A stretch of 64,000 bases of DNA from contig NZ_SUMD01000011.1 in NCBI RefSeq assembly GCF_005049235.1, positions 62,001 to 126,000 of the forward strand, in the 5' to 3' direction. Shown piece by piece: positions 1 to 9,260 of the stretch. This DNA is from Rhodococcus oryzae (GTDB lineage Bacteria; Actinomycetota; Actinomycetes; Mycobacteriales; Mycobacteriaceae). Position numbers and translations under genes: made by a program. Under the pieces are notes generated by a model. The model was not told the DNA's origin, did not search any database, and was given only the letters and a program-made list of their open reading frames with translations. How positions within the stretch are numbered: position 1 is the first letter of the stretch; each line of letters starts with the position of its first letter.

Positions 1-657
1 CTGTTCTCGAAGCGGCTCGGGGTCGCGCCCCTGGTCTGGGTCGGAATCGCACTCGCCGCGCTCCAGCAGTTCGTCGGGATCAACGTGATCTTCTACTACT
101 CCAGCACCCTGTGGCAGGCGGTCGGATACGGTGAGGACAGGTCCCTGTTCATCAGCGTCGTCAGTGCATTGGTCAACATTCTCGGCACCTTCGTCGCGAT
201 CGCGGTCATCGACCGGATCGGCCGCAAACCGCTCCTGCTGATCGGCTCGGTGGGGATGGCCATCTCGCTGGCCATCACGGCGGTGTGCTTCAACACCGCC
301 ACCATCACCACCGACGCGGACGGCGACTCGGTTGCGACCCTCAGCGACACCAACGGCATGATCGCGCTCCTGGCGGCCAACGCGTTCGTGTTCTTCTTCG
401 CCCTCTCCTGGGGCCCCGTGGTCTGGGTCCTGATCAGCGAACTCTTCCCGAACCGGGTCCGAGCCGCCGCGGTCGGCGTCGCCACGGCCGCCAACTGGGT
501 CGCGAACTTCCTGGTCTCCTCGACCTTCCCGACGCTCGCGGACTGGAACCTCTCGCTCACATACGGCGGGTACGCCGCGATGTCCGCGATCTCGTTCTTC
601 GTCGTTCTGCGCTTCGTCAAGGAGACCCGCGGACGCACCCTGGAGGCGGCCGGCTGA
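1..657 (+). CDS. Sugar-porter MFS transporter, C-terminal part
   Basis: The frame is open from the first base of the window, so the gene begins upstream; about 218 C-terminal residues remain. It reads as the second half of a sugar porter (MFS): QQFVGINVIFYYSS matches the helix-7 signature of sugar/H+ symporters, the cytoplasmic loop has DRIGRKPLLLIGS, and the protein ends in a PETKGRTLE-like tail (KETRGRTLEAAG). Roughly six hydrophobic helices are visible. The substrate cannot be read from this fragment. It converges on the amidase with a 16-nt gap. Confidence 0.88.
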   Translation: MFSKRLGVAPLVWVGIALAALQQFVGINVIFYYSSTLWQAVGYGEDRSLFISVVSALVNILGTFVAIAVIDRIGRKPLLLIGSVGMAISLAITAVCFNTATITTDADGDSVATLSDTNGMIALLAANAFVFFFALSWGPVVWVLISELFPNRVRAAAVGVATAANWVANFLVSSTFPTLADWNLSLTYGGYAAMSAISFFVVLRFVKETRGRTLEAAG

Positions 658-673
658 TCACCGGCCCCGAACG

Positions 674-2248
674 TCAGATCCGGTCGGTGGCCGTCGTGGC
701 GATGATCCGGAACGCGGCGGGGGCGGCATCGGTGTTGGTCGGGTCGGGACCGGCACCGGGCGTCCCGAGCGAGACCTCCGGGATCTGACGGGGGGCACCG
801 GACAGCGGCGCCATCTCCCGCCAGATCGGTTGCGCCTCCTGGAGTTCGAGGGCCATCGCGATCAGCCCGGCCTCATCCCATGGCCGCCCACCGAGCTGAA
901 CACCGAACGGGATGCCCGTCTCGGCCGATCGGCCCGCCGGAATGCAGAGAGCAGGCGCACCACTGTAATTCGCCCACTCGACATCGCCGACCACGTTCTC
1001 CGGACGCTTCACACCGTCCAGCTTCGTACCGGGAAGCAGCACACAGTCGAGCCGGTTGTCCGCGAGCATCCGGTTGTATGCACGCTGATACTCGGCTCGT
1101 GAACGCTGGAAGTCCCAGTACTCGGAGACCGGTGCGGCCAGCATCGCGATCGCGCCGCCCATCATCGCTGCGGACATCGGCTCGTAATCGGCTGCCCGGT
1201 CGGAGAACTGGCGATGGTAGGCACCGGCCTCGATGTAGTCGCCTGGGAGCATTCCCTCCGGCAGCGGCGGCATCTCGACGGCCACGATCTCCCCACCGAG
1301 CTCGCGCACGAGTCCGATGAATCCCTCGAAGACCGCGGCGAGTGCGCCCGGCAATGCCTCGCCGACTCCGTTGGGGAGTCCGAACCGCTTACCCGCCAGA
1401 GGATTCCGTCCGCCGCGGGCAACGAGAGGGTATCCGCCCTCGGGCAGAGCGGGCGCGGTCGCGGTCACCGGGTCCTGCGGGTCGAATCCCGCCATGAAGC
1501 CGAGCAGCAGTGCCGCGTCGGCGATGCTGTGGCCGATCGAACCGACGTGATCGCGACTCCAGATCCCGGGGATGACGCCATAGCTGCTGCACAGACCGTA
1601 GGTGGGCTTGATGGCGCTCACCCCGCACACCGATGCAGGCAGGCGAATCGACCCACCGGTATCCGTACCGGTGGCCAGCGGCGCGAATCGCGCGGCCACA
1701 ACGGCGGCGCTACCACCCGAGGAACCACCGACGGACGCTGTTGTGTCCCAGGGATTTCCGACCTGCGGGGTGCACGATCCGATCGCGAACTCGTGGGTGT
1801 GCGCGTGCCCCATCAGAACCATGCCCGCCTCACTCAGGCGCTGCACCACGGTGGCGTTACCCGCGGCGATGTTGCCCTCGAGCACCCGGCTCGACGCCGT
1901 CAGCGGCAGACCCTCCACCGCGAACAGATCCTTGAGCGCGATGGGCAGGCCGCACACCAGGGGCGCCGCGCCGTGGCGCGCGACCTCGGCGGCGGAGAGA
2001 CGCTGGGCCGCACGGTCGGCCTGCGCGTATGCCAGCTCCGGATAGATCCGAACCCAGGCCGACACGTCGCCGTCCAATTCGGCGCTGCGAGACAGGCAGG
2101 CGTCCAACAACTCTCGGGGATGCAGCTTGCGGGTCTGCAACAGGTTCGCCGCCTCGACCGCGCTCAGCAGAGCGGGATCGGTCGCGGCGACCGAGCCCGA
2201 TGCGCCGGCCCGCTCGCCCCTCGCCGACACGACTCCCAGTGTGCTCAT
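674..2248 (-). CDS. Amidase (amidase-signature family)
   Basis: An amidase-signature hydrolase of 524 aa that should cut a C-N amide bond; the substrate is unknown. The Ser-cisSer-Lys triad is readable: Lys106 in LPIALKDLF, the cis-Ser in GGSSGGSAA (about residues 176-177) and the nucleophile Ser200 in GTDTGGSIRLP. I chose the ATG at 2248 because GAGAGGG precedes it. An in-frame ATG at 2296 would add 16 residues and also has a purine-rich upstream stretch, so the start is uncertain. It lies 86 nt downstream of dxs on the same strand and could be read through from it. GatA itself is less likely because no gatC or gatB is nearby. Confidence 0.85.
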   Translation of the reverse strand: MSTLGVVSARGERAGASGSVAATDPALLSAVEAANLLQTRKLHPRELLDACLSRSAELDGDVSAWVRIYPELAYAQADRAAQRLSAAEVARHGAAPLVCGLPIALKDLFAVEGLPLTASSRVLEGNIAAGNATVVQRLSEAGMVLMGHAHTHEFAIGSCTPQVGNPWDTTASVGGSSGGSAAVVAARFAPLATGTDTGGSIRLPASVCGVSAIKPTYGLCSSYGVIPGIWSRDHVGSIGHSIADAALLLGFMAGFDPQDPVTATAPALPEGGYPLVARGGRNPLAGKRFGLPNGVGEALPGALAAVFEGFIGLVRELGGEIVAVEMPPLPEGMLPGDYIEAGAYHRQFSDRAADYEPMSAAMMGGAIAMLAAPVSEYWDFQRSRAEYQRAYNRMLADNRLDCVLLPGTKLDGVKRPENVVGDVEWANYSGAPALCIPAGRSAETGIPFGVQLGGRPWDEAGLIAMALELQEAQPIWREMAPLSGAPRQIPEVSLGTPGAGPDPTNTDAAPAAFRIIATTATDRI

Positions 2249-2334
2249 CCGGACCCTCTCGCCGTCAGAACGCGGACGAGACAGAGCGGTACCCATGCGA
2301 AAGTTCCCCCAATTGGTTAGCGATTTGCACCAAT

Positions 2335-4266
2335 CTAACTGATTCGGGGGTTGCGCACTTCCACTTCAGACTTTTCGGGCGCGCCCGGACGCACACCGAC
2401 GACCCAGCCGGTGACCTGGCGGGCCAGATCCTGCGCGGTGAGACCGAGTTCCTTGAGGATCTGATCTCGCGAGGCGTGGTCCAGGAACCGTTGCGGCACA
2501 CCGACATCCCTCGAGGGCGTGTCCACCCCTGCGGCGCGCAGAGCGGCCGAGACGCTGGAGCCGATGCCACCGTGCACTCCGCTGTCCTCGACCGTGACGA
2601 CCATGCGGAAGCCCTCGGCGAGAGTGACCAGCGCCTCGGGCACCGGCAGCACCCAGCGCGGGTCGACGACCGCGGCACTGATGCCCTGCTGCTCGAGTCG
2701 GACGGCCGTTTCGAGTGCCACCTCGGCGAAGGGGCCGACAGCGACGATCAGCACATCTCCCGTGCCCGCCTCTGGCATGCGCAGCACATCCACCGTGCCA
2801 CCGAGTCGCTCGATCGCCGGGATGTCCTCGGCCACAGCGCCCTTCGGGAATCGCAACGCCGTCGGGCCATCGCTGACCGCGAGCGCCTCCGCGAGCTCCT
2901 CCCGCAACGAGGCCGCATCCCTCGGCGCGGCGACGCGGATGCCCGGCACAATCCCGAGCAGCGAGAAGTCCCACATGCCGTTGTGGCTGGCGCCGTCCGG
3001 ACCTGTGATCCCCGCCCGGTCGAGAACGATCGTCACGGGCTGGTCGAGCAGCGCCACATCCATCAGCAACTGGTCGAACGCGCGGTTGAGGAAGGTCGAG
3101 TACACCGCGACCACCGGGTGCAGCCCGCCGAGGGCGAGGCCTGCAGCAGAGGTGAGCGCGTGCTGTTCGGCGATGCCGACGTCGAACATCCGGTCCGGGA
3201 ACCGCTCGCCGAAGGCCGCGAGGCCGGTCGGCCCCGGCATGGCCGCGGTGATCGCGACGATGTCCTGGCGGCGCTCGGCCTGGGCGACCAACTCCTCCGA
3301 GAACACCGAGGTCCAGTCCGCGGCGGGCTCGGACGTCGACCGCCCGGTGAGCGGATCGATGACGCCGGTCGCGTGCATCTGATCGGCGACATGGTTCTCA
3401 GCATGGGCGTAACCCATGCCCTTGCGCGTCACGGCGTGCACGATCACCGGTCCACCGAAGGACTTCGCCCGTCGCATCGCCGACTCGAGGGCGGCCTCGT
3501 CATGGCCGTCGACCGGCCCCAGGTACTTGATGCCGAGGTCGGTGAACATGACCTGTGGGCTCACCATGTCCTTGATCCCGGCCTTCATGCCGTGCAGGAG
3601 TTGGTACGCGGCGCGCCCCACCCACGGCATCTTCTTGACCATGCGCCGACTGTTGTCGAGGACCTTCTCGTAGCCCGGCTGCAGCCGCAGCGCCGCGAGG
3701 TGATCGGCGAGCCCACCGATGGTCGGGGCGTAGGAGCGGCCGTTGTCGTTCACGACGATGACGACCGAGCGATTGCGGCCCGCCGCGATGTTGTTGAGTG
3801 CCTCCCAACACATTCCGCCGGTCAACGCACCGTCGCCGACCACGGCGACCACGTGCCGATCCTGCCCGGTCAGTTCGAAGGCCTTCGCCAGACCGTCCGC
3901 GTAGGACAACGCGGCGGAGGCATGGGAGGACTCGACCCAGTCGTGTTCGCTCTCGGCGCGGCACGGGTAACCGGACAGCCCACCCTGCTTGCGAAGTGAG
4001 TCGAACTGGTCCATCCGGCCCGTGACCATCTTGTGCACGTAGGCCTGATGGCCGGTGTCGAAGATGATCGGGTCGGACGGCGAGTCGAAGACGCGGTGCA
4101 GCGCCAAGGTGAGCTCGACGACGCCCAGGTTCGGCCCGAGGTGTCCGCCGGTGGCGGAGACCTTGTGGACGAGGAATTCACGGATCTCCGTGGCGAGCTC
4201 CCGCATCTCGGCGGGGCTCAGCGCGCGCAGATCGGTGGGCGCCTGGATTCGAGAAAGGACACCCAA
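2335..4266 (-). CDS. dxs: 1-deoxy-D-xylulose-5-phosphate synthase
   Basis: Condenses pyruvate with glyceraldehyde 3-phosphate, the first step of the MEP isoprenoid pathway. The thiamine-diphosphate motif GDGALTGG lies near residue 145 and is followed by [19 protein letters not shown]; the transketolase central and C-terminal domains follow ([25 protein letters not shown]). The frame is open to 4440, but DXS proteins begin close to [17 protein letters not shown] therefore place the start at TTG 4266, giving 643 aa, the family's usual length. GGAGGG about 9 nt upstream supports it. The 58 residues beyond have no DXS character. Divergent from the glutaminase gene across 197 bp. Confidence 0.95.
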   Translation of the reverse strand: MGVLSRIQAPTDLRALSPAEMRELATEIREFLVHKVSATGGHLGPNLGVVELTLALHRVFDSPSDPIIFDTGHQAYVHKMVTGRMDQFDSLRKQGGLSGYPCRAESEHDWVESSHASAALSYADGLAKAFELTGQDRHVVAVVGDGALTGGMCWEALNNIAAGRNRSVVIVVNDNGRSYAPTIGGLADHLAALRLQPGYEKVLDNSRRMVKKMPWVGRAAYQLLHGMKAGIKDMVSPQVMFTDLGIKYLGPVDGHDEAALESAMRRAKSFGGPVIVHAVTRKGMGYAHAENHVADQMHATGVIDPLTGRSTSEPAADWTSVFSEELVAQAERRQDIVAITAAMPGPTGLAAFGERFPDRMFDVGIAEQHALTSAAGLALGGLHPVVAVYSTFLNRAFDQLLMDVALLDQPVTIVLDRAGITGPDGASHNGMWDFSLLGIVPGIRVAAPRDAASLREELAEALAVSDGPTALRFPKGAVAEDIPAIERLGGTVDVLRMPEAGTGDVLIVAVGPFAEVALETAVRLEQQGISAAVVDPRWVLPVPEALVTLAEGFRMVVTVEDSGVHGGIGSSVSAALRAAGVDTPSRDVGVPQRFLDHASRDQILKELGLTAQDLARQVTGWVVGVRPGAPEKSEVEVRNPRIS

Positions 4267-4424
4267 CGAGATCGCTCCCTCCAGAGACACAGCAAAGAAC
4301 TGCGTGAACACGGCGTCGACACCGTGCCGACCGACCCAGTCTACGGAGTCCGCATCCGACAACCACCCGACGTCCCGTCCACCCGCGCGGCGCGGCGGCG
4401 TTGCCTGCTCATTATGCCGAACTT

Positions 4425-4457
4425 CGGTGACCGAGGTCACCGCGGTGGACCTAGGCT
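4425..4457 (+). promoter_or_regulatory. Palindromic operator and -10 of the glutaminase gene
   Basis: CGGTGACC-GA-GGTCACCG at 4425-4442 is a perfect 8+8 inverted repeat. Ten bases later TAGGCT (4452-4457) fits the actinobacterial -10 TANNNT and lies exactly 6 nt before the ATG at 4464, with no Shine-Dalgarno between. The repeat covers the expected -35 region, so it could be a repressor or activator site. Which protein binds is unknown. Confidence 0.5.
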
Positions 4458-4463
4458 GACCCC

Positions 4464-6287
4464 ATGCGCAACGTCGTGGACGGCCTCATCGGGGAAGTGT
4501 TCGCACGGTGCCGGGAGAACCGCACCGGAGAACTCGCCGACTACATCCCGGAACTCGCCGCCGTCGCGCCCGACTCGTTCTCCCTGTGTATCGCCACCTC
4601 CGACGGATACGTCTACGAGTCGGGCGACGCGCACACCGAGTTCACCATCCAATCCATCTCGAAACCCCTGACCTACGGTCTGGCGCTGGCCGACCGCGGC
4701 CTGAGCGCCGTCGCCGAGAAGATCGATGTCGAACCGTCCGGAGAGCCCTTCAACGAGATCAGCCTCGACCCTGTCACGGAGCGGCCCCGTAACCCCATGA
4801 TCAACGCGGGCGCGATCGCGGCCGCCTCGCTGATCGACGGGGACGATGCCGAGCATCGATTCGAGCGACTGCGCCGGTGCTACTCCCGCTACGCGGGCCG
4901 CGAGCTCGCGCTCAACGAGGCGGTCTACCGATCCGAGGCCCGCACCGGTCACCGCAACCGGGCCATCGGCCACATGCTGCGCTCGTTCGGCATCATCGCG
5001 GACGACCCCGATGCGGCCGTCGACCTCTACTTCAGGCAGTGCTCGATCGACGTCACCTGCCGCGACCTCGCACTGATGGGTGCGACGCTGGCCAACAACG
5101 GGGTCAACCCGGTCACCCACGAACGGGCGCTGGCGCCTGACCTCGTCGAACGGGTACTGAGCGTGATGACCACCTGCGGGATGTACGACGCCGCGGGCGA
5201 CTGGGTGACGCAGGTGGGCCTGCCCGCGAAGAGCGGCGTCGGCGGCGGCGTGCTCGCGGTGTTGCCCGGTCAGATCGGGATCGCGGTGTACTCGCCGCGG
5301 CTCGACGCCCACGGCAACAGCGTCCGCGGGGTGCAGGCCTGCCGGGAGCTCTCGAAGGAACTCGAGCTGCACTTCCTGCACGTGACGCGCGCGGCCAGGT
5401 CCGCGGTCAGGTCCAGTTACTCGGTCGCGGAGGCGCCGTCGAGGCAGCGACGCGGGCAGGCCGAACGCGAGTCGCTCGAGAAGTTCGGGCGTCGCGCGCG
5501 GATCTACGAATTGCACGGTGACCTGCTGTTCGCGGGCACGGAGACCGCGGTGCGCGAGATCACCGCGCAGAGCGGCGAACTCGAGGCGGTCGCCGTCGAC
5601 GTCCGGCGGGTGGACGACGTCAGCGGGGTCGCGGGCAGGATGCTGTCCGACCTGTACGACGACCTCGGCGTCAAGGGCTGCCAGCTCGCGCTTGTCGACC
5701 CCGAGGGCCGGCTGGGGCACACCACCTCCGGGCTGGCTCCCGCCGCAGGCGGCCGGGTTTTCGTCGATCTCGACTCGGCCCTCGAGTGGTGCGAGGACAC
5801 TCTCCTGGACCGGCACTGCGCGGGCGACAGGCTGCCGGAGTCGATCACGCTCGCCGAACACCCCCTGCTTTCGGCGCTCAGCGCCGAGCAGTTCGACAGA
5901 TTCGCGGGTGAGCTGGAGATCCGGACTGTCGCCAAGGGCGAGCTGATCGTGCAGCGCGGCGATCCGGCGGCGGGCATATTCCTGATCCTCGCCGGGCGGG
6001 TGAGCAACACCCTGCAGGGGACGGACGGGGTCCCCCACCGGATCACCACACTCGCGCCTGGGATGACGTTCGGCGAGATGCCGATGCTGATCGGGGAACG
6101 GTTCCTCGGCGACGTGCACGCCGACACCGATGTTCGATTGGCGGTGGTGCCGCCGGACCGTTTCGCCCGCCTCAGCGCCGAAGCACCCGGCCTCAAGGTG
6201 GCACTCCTCGAGCAGTTGGCGGCGGGCGCATATGCCCAGATGGAGGCCGCGATCCGGTCGCTGGCGCCGCGGGGCCGCCTGGGCTGA
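4464..6287 (+). CDS. glsA: Glutaminase fused to STAS and cyclic-nucleotide-binding-like domains
   Basis: Hydrolyses glutamine to glutamate and ammonia. Residues 1-310 are a serine-dependent glutaminase: the Ser-x-x-Lys dyad is S64-I-S-K67, followed by [10 protein letters not shown]. At 607 aa it is about twice the single-domain enzyme. A STAS domain covers about 345-435 and a cyclic-nucleotide-binding-like fold about 465-595, with FGEMPML near 535. In that pocket the phosphate-binding Arg of the usual RxA step is not seen ([11 protein letters not shown]), so nucleotide binding is doubtful. The transcript is probably leaderless. Such fusions occur in actinobacteria; what the extra domains sense is not known to me. 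Confidence 0.93.
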   Translation: MRNVVDGLIGEVFARCRENRTGELADYIPELAAVAPDSFSLCIATSDGYVYESGDAHTEFTIQSISKPLTYGLALADRGLSAVAEKIDVEPSGEPFNEISLDPVTERPRNPMINAGAIAAASLIDGDDAEHRFERLRRCYSRYAGRELALNEAVYRSEARTGHRNRAIGHMLRSFGIIADDPDAAVDLYFRQCSIDVTCRDLALMGATLANNGVNPVTHERALAPDLVERVLSVMTTCGMYDAAGDWVTQVGLPAKSGVGGGVLAVLPGQIGIAVYSPRLDAHGNSVRGVQACRELSKELELHFLHVTRAARSAVRSSYSVAEAPSRQRRGQAERESLEKFGRRARIYELHGDLLFAGTETAVREITAQSGELEAVAVDVRRVDDVSGVAGRMLSDLYDDLGVKGCQLALVDPEGRLGHTTSGLAPAAGGRVFVDLDSALEWCEDTLLDRHCAGDRLPESITLAEHPLLSALSAEQFDRFAGELEIRTVAKGELIVQRGDPAAGIFLILAGRVSNTLQGTDGVPHRITTLAPGMTFGEMPMLIGERFLGDVHADTDVRLAVVPPDRFARLSAEAPGLKVALLEQLAAGAYAQMEAAIRSLAPRGRLG

Positions 6288-6387
6288 GCCGCCCGTCAGC
6301 GAGTCGATCCCGCCCGAATTGTCGGACCCGGCACCTACGCTCGAAACTACGTTGCCGTCGACCGCAGGATCGGAGAAGGTACTTCAC

Positions 6388-7377
6388 ATGACCTTGAACG
6401 CAGGACTCGCGATCGAAACCGAGGGACTGGTCAAACGGTTCGGATCCAACGTCGCGGTCGACGGTGTCGATCTCGCGGTTCCCTCCGGCGGCGTATACGG
6501 CGTCCTCGGACCCAACGGCGCGGGCAAGACCACCACCATCCGCATGCTCGCGACCCTGCTCGAGATCGACGGCGGCAGCGCCAGGGTGCTCGGGCACGAC
6601 GTCGCCAAGGAAGCGGACACGGTCCGCAGCAAGGTCGCCCTGACCGGTCAGTTCGCCTCGCTGGACGAGGACCTGTCCGGCACCGAGAACCTGGTGCTGC
6701 TGGCCCGACTGTTCGGCTTCTCGAGGGCGGGCGCCAAGGCCAGGTCCGAACAGCTGCTGACGGCCTTCGACCTCGTCGAGGCGGGACCGCGGCAGGTGAA
6801 GACGTTCTCCGGCGGGATGCGCAGGCGCCTGGACATCGCGGCCAGCATCATCGTCACACCGGAGCTGATCTTCCTCGACGAACCGACCACCGGACTCGAT
6901 CCACGCAGCCGCAACCAGGTCTGGGAGATCGTCCGGGCCCTGGTCGCGGGCGGCACCACCGTGCTGCTCACCACCCAGTACCTCGACGAGGCCGATCAGC
7001 TGGCCGACCGGGTCGCGGTGATCGACCACGGCAAGGTCATCGCGGAGGGCACCACCGGCGAGCTCAAGGCCTCGGTCGGGTCCGGCGCCCTGCACGTGCG
7101 CGTCGCGGATCAGGCGAAACGGGACGCGGCGGCCGTCCTGCTCGGCGACGTCCTCGGCGTCGAGATCACGCGGGAATCCGATCCGGCGGCGCTGACAGCG
7201 CGGATCGAGGACCCGCAGCGGGTCGCCCGCGCGCTGCCCGCACTCGACGACGCGGGCATCTCGGTGACCACCTTCGCGCTCGGACAGCCCAGCCTCGACG
7301 AGGTGTTCCTCGCGCTCACCGGCCGGCCGGCCGAATCAGCAGACGACCAGGAATTCGTGAAGGAGACGGCATCATGA
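6388..7377 (+). CDS. ABC transporter ATP-binding protein, DrrA type
   Basis: Nucleotide-binding subunit (329 aa) of an ABC-2 type exporter of the daunorubicin-resistance class. Motifs in order: Walker [12 protein letters not shown]-loop region [12 protein letters not shown], signature [11 protein letters not shown], Walker [13 protein letters not shown] and an H-loop region ([17 protein letters not shown]). The C-terminal 90 residues match the DrrA accessory region. The ATG at 6388 follows GGAGAAGG. The frame extends upstream into the glutaminase gene but without homology. It overlaps the permease start by 4 nt (ATGA), so the two are translationally coupled. Its position next to dxs recalls the Rv2686c-Rv2688c exporter of M. 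tuberculosis. Substrate unknown, probably a drug or lipid. Confidence 0.93.
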   Translation: MTLNAGLAIETEGLVKRFGSNVAVDGVDLAVPSGGVYGVLGPNGAGKTTTIRMLATLLEIDGGSARVLGHDVAKEADTVRSKVALTGQFASLDEDLSGTENLVLLARLFGFSRAGAKARSEQLLTAFDLVEAGPRQVKTFSGGMRRRLDIAASIIVTPELIFLDEPTTGLDPRSRNQVWEIVRALVAGGTTVLLTTQYLDEADQLADRVAVIDHGKVIAEGTTGELKASVGSGALHVRVADQAKRDAAAVLLGDVLGVEITRESDPAALTARIEDPQRVARALPALDDAGISVTTFALGQPSLDEVFLALTGRPAESADDQEFVKETAS

Positions 7378-8213
7378 CATCGACCTCCGTGCAATCCCCG
7401 TCGGTTGCGCCGGCGGTGAGCGACGTGCTGCAGCTCTCGGGGCCGCGGCCGGCACGGCCGAACGCGCTGTCGACGTCGCTGTCCTTCGGGTGGCGGGCGC
7501 TGCTGAAGATCAAGCACGTGCCCGAGCAGTTGTTCGACGTGACCATGTTCCCGATCATGTTCACGCTGATGTTCACGTACCTGTTCGGCGGTGCCCTCGC
7601 CGGGTCCACCGAGGCCTACGTGCAGTTCCTGATCCCGGGCATCCTGGTCCAGACGGTCGTCATGATCACCATGTACACCGGTCTGACGCTGAACAAGGAC
7701 ATCGAGAAGGGCGTCTTCGACCGCTTCCGGTCCCTGCCGATCTGGCGGCCCGCGCCGCTGGTCGGTGCCCTCTTCGGCGATGTGGTCCGGTACACGATCG
7801 CCTCGGTGATCGTGATGGTCCTCGGACTGATCATCGGGTTCCGGCCGCAGGGCGGGTTCGTCGGCGTGGTGGCCTCCATCGCGCTGCTGCTGCTGTTCTC
7901 GTTCAGCATGTCGTGGGTATGGACGATGTTCGCGATGCTGATGCGCACCGAGCAGGCCGTGATGGGCGTGTCGATGTTCATCCTGTTCCCGCTCACGTTC
8001 GCGAGCAACATCTTCGTCGACCCGTCCACCATGCCGAGCTGGCTGCAGGCCTTTGTGAACGTCAATCCGATCAGCAAGCTGGTGACCGCGATCCGCGGGT
8101 TGATGGCGGGCACCGTCGAGCTCGGCGATCTGGCCATCGTGCTCGGCTGGTGTGCCGGCTTCATCCTGATCTTCGGGCCCATCACGATGCGCCTGTACAA
8201 CAAGAAGTCGTGA
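7374..8213 (+). CDS. ABC-2 type transporter permease, DrrB type
   Basis: Membrane subunit (279 aa) that pairs with the ATPase just upstream. About 50 N-terminal residues are cytoplasmic, then come six hydrophobic segments, starting with [17 protein letters not shown]. The conserved ABC-2 stretch [14 protein letters not shown] lies between helices 2 and 3, as in DrrB. The start ATG overlaps the upstream stop. The next gene begins at or within 9 nt of this gene's stop, so the three form an operon. Confidence 0.92.
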   Translation: MTSTSVQSPSVAPAVSDVLQLSGPRPARPNALSTSLSFGWRALLKIKHVPEQLFDVTMFPIMFTLMFTYLFGGALAGSTEAYVQFLIPGILVQTVVMITMYTGLTLNKDIEKGVFDRFRSLPIWRPAPLVGALFGDVVRYTIASVIVMVLGLIIGFRPQGGFVGVVASIALLLLFSFSMSWVWTMFAMLMRTEQAVMGVSMFILFPLTFASNIFVDPSTMPSWLQAFVNVNPISKLVTAIRGLMAGTVELGDLAIVLGWCAGFILIFGPITMRLYNKKS

Positions 8214-8221
8214 CCTCGCAG

Positions 8222-8848
8222 ATGACATCGTCCGTCACCGTCCTCGGCCACGGCTCGGCGGCCGCCTCCCCCGACATCATGCGGATCACGGTGTCCGTGG
8301 AGGCTCGCAGGCCCGAGGTGACCAGTGCGTTCGAACGGGCTGGGCAGGCGGCCCAGGCCGTCTCCGAGGCGCTCCGCTCGGCCGGGGTATCCCCCGCCGA
8401 CGTCTCCACCACGGGACTGTCCGTGCACGCGGACACCGTGTGGCAGGAGAACCAGGGCCAGCAGGTGGTCGGCTACATCGCCAGTACCGCACTGTCGGTG
8501 ACGCTGCGCGATCTGTCGGACCCAGGTCGGGTCATCGCCGACTGCGTCGGCGCGGGCGGGGACGACGTCCGGCTCGGCGGTCTCGAGCTGGGGATCGCCG
8601 ACCAGGCCGGGCTGCTGAGTCAGGCCAGGGACGCGGCCTTCGCCGATGCCCTCGCGAAGGCGAAACAGTACGCGGGCCTGTCGGGACGCGAGCTCGGCAA
8701 GGTCGTCGAGGTCTCCGAGGACGTCGACTCGCCGCCGATGCCGAGGCCGATGGTGCGGGCGATGAAGGCGTCGGCCGATGCCATGCCGATCGAACGCGGC
8801 GAGACCGAGCTGTCGGTGGCGGTGCGGGTGCGCTGGACCCTGATCTGA
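8222..8848 (+). CDS. SIMPL domain protein (DUF541)
   Basis: A 208-residue SIMPL (DUF541) protein. The opening SSVTVLGHGSAAASPDIMRITVSVEAR is the typical strand that begins the fold, and VGYIASTALSVTLRD and the closing ELSVAVRVRWTLI are also characteristic. Bacterial members are usually periplasmic or secreted oligomers of poorly known function, but I see no signal peptide here. An alternative GTG at 8210 overlaps the permease stop (GTGA) and would add four residues; coupling favours it, codon choice favours the ATG. It is the last gene of the ABC operon, so a role at the envelope with the exporter is possible. Confidence 0.82.
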   Translation: MTSSVTVLGHGSAAASPDIMRITVSVEARRPEVTSAFERAGQAAQAVSEALRSAGVSPADVSTTGLSVHADTVWQENQGQQVVGYIASTALSVTLRDLSDPGRVIADCVGAGGDDVRLGGLELGIADQAGLLSQARDAAFADALAKAKQYAGLSGRELGKVVEVSEDVDSPPMPRPMVRAMKASADAMPIERGETELSVAVRVRWTLI

Positions 8849-8942
8849 ACCCCCAAAAAGCGCCCGTGACCTGCATCACCTGTGCCGAAGATCTCGTTCC
8901 CAGAGTTTGGGAAGGTGCGGGTCGGTCGGCGACACTGGTGCG

Positions 8943-9158
8943 GTGATCCCCTATCTCGTTCTTTCCTCGGTACTGATCGCGCTCATGGGCGTGGTCGTCA
9001 TCGGCCGCCGGACCAACGGCGGGCAGGCCTTCAACCTCGACCAGTTCCGCTCGCAGGCTCCGCTGGCCGGAGTCCTGCCCGCGGACCACCGCCCGCGCCG
9101 TGAGTACCACGATCTGGTGGCGGCATATATCAACGCCGACGTATTCCGGGCCGCCTGA
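8943..9158 (+). CDS. Small single-span membrane protein, unknown
   Basis: A 71-residue protein starting at GTG 8943. One transmembrane segment is clear (about residues 3-22, PYLVLSSVLIALMGVVVIG), followed by a positive RR and a polar tail ending LVAAYINADVFRAA. I do not recognise the family. The hydrophobic head plus basic anchor and a shared downstream terminator support a real gene. The Shine-Dalgarno is weak (GGGAAGG lies about 26 nt upstream), so the start is tentative. Confidence 0.6.
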   Translation: MIPYLVLSSVLIALMGVVVIGRRTNGGQAFNLDQFRSQAPLAGVLPADHRPRREYHDLVAAYINADVFRAA

Positions 9159-9184
9159 GCCGGCCGTCATCTGAGCCACGACGC

Positions 9185-9218
9185 AGTGCGGCCCACCCCG
9201 GTTGGGGTGGGCCGCACT
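9185..9218. terminator. Bidirectional terminator hairpin
   Basis: AGTGCGGCCCACCCC-GGTT-GGGGTGGGCCGCACT is a perfect 15-bp stem with a 4-nt loop followed by GTTGTGT. It sits between two convergent genes (end 9158, end 9261) and can serve both. Confidence 0.85.
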
Positions 9219-9260
9219 GTTGTGTCGTGTCCCGGATGTGTCGGGTCCCTGCCGGGCCGA

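Noticed and set aside
2029-3999. A 656-codon plus-strand frame opposite dxs
   Set aside because: Arg/Asp/His-rich translation typical of an antisense frame in GC-rich DNA.
4267-4440. N-terminal extension of dxs by 58 residues
   Set aside because: The extension has no DXS homology, and TTG 4266 has a good ribosome site at the expected position.
4437-6119. A 560-codon minus-strand frame opposite the glutaminase
   Set aside because: Antisense to a gene with clear catalytic motifs; no family resemblance.
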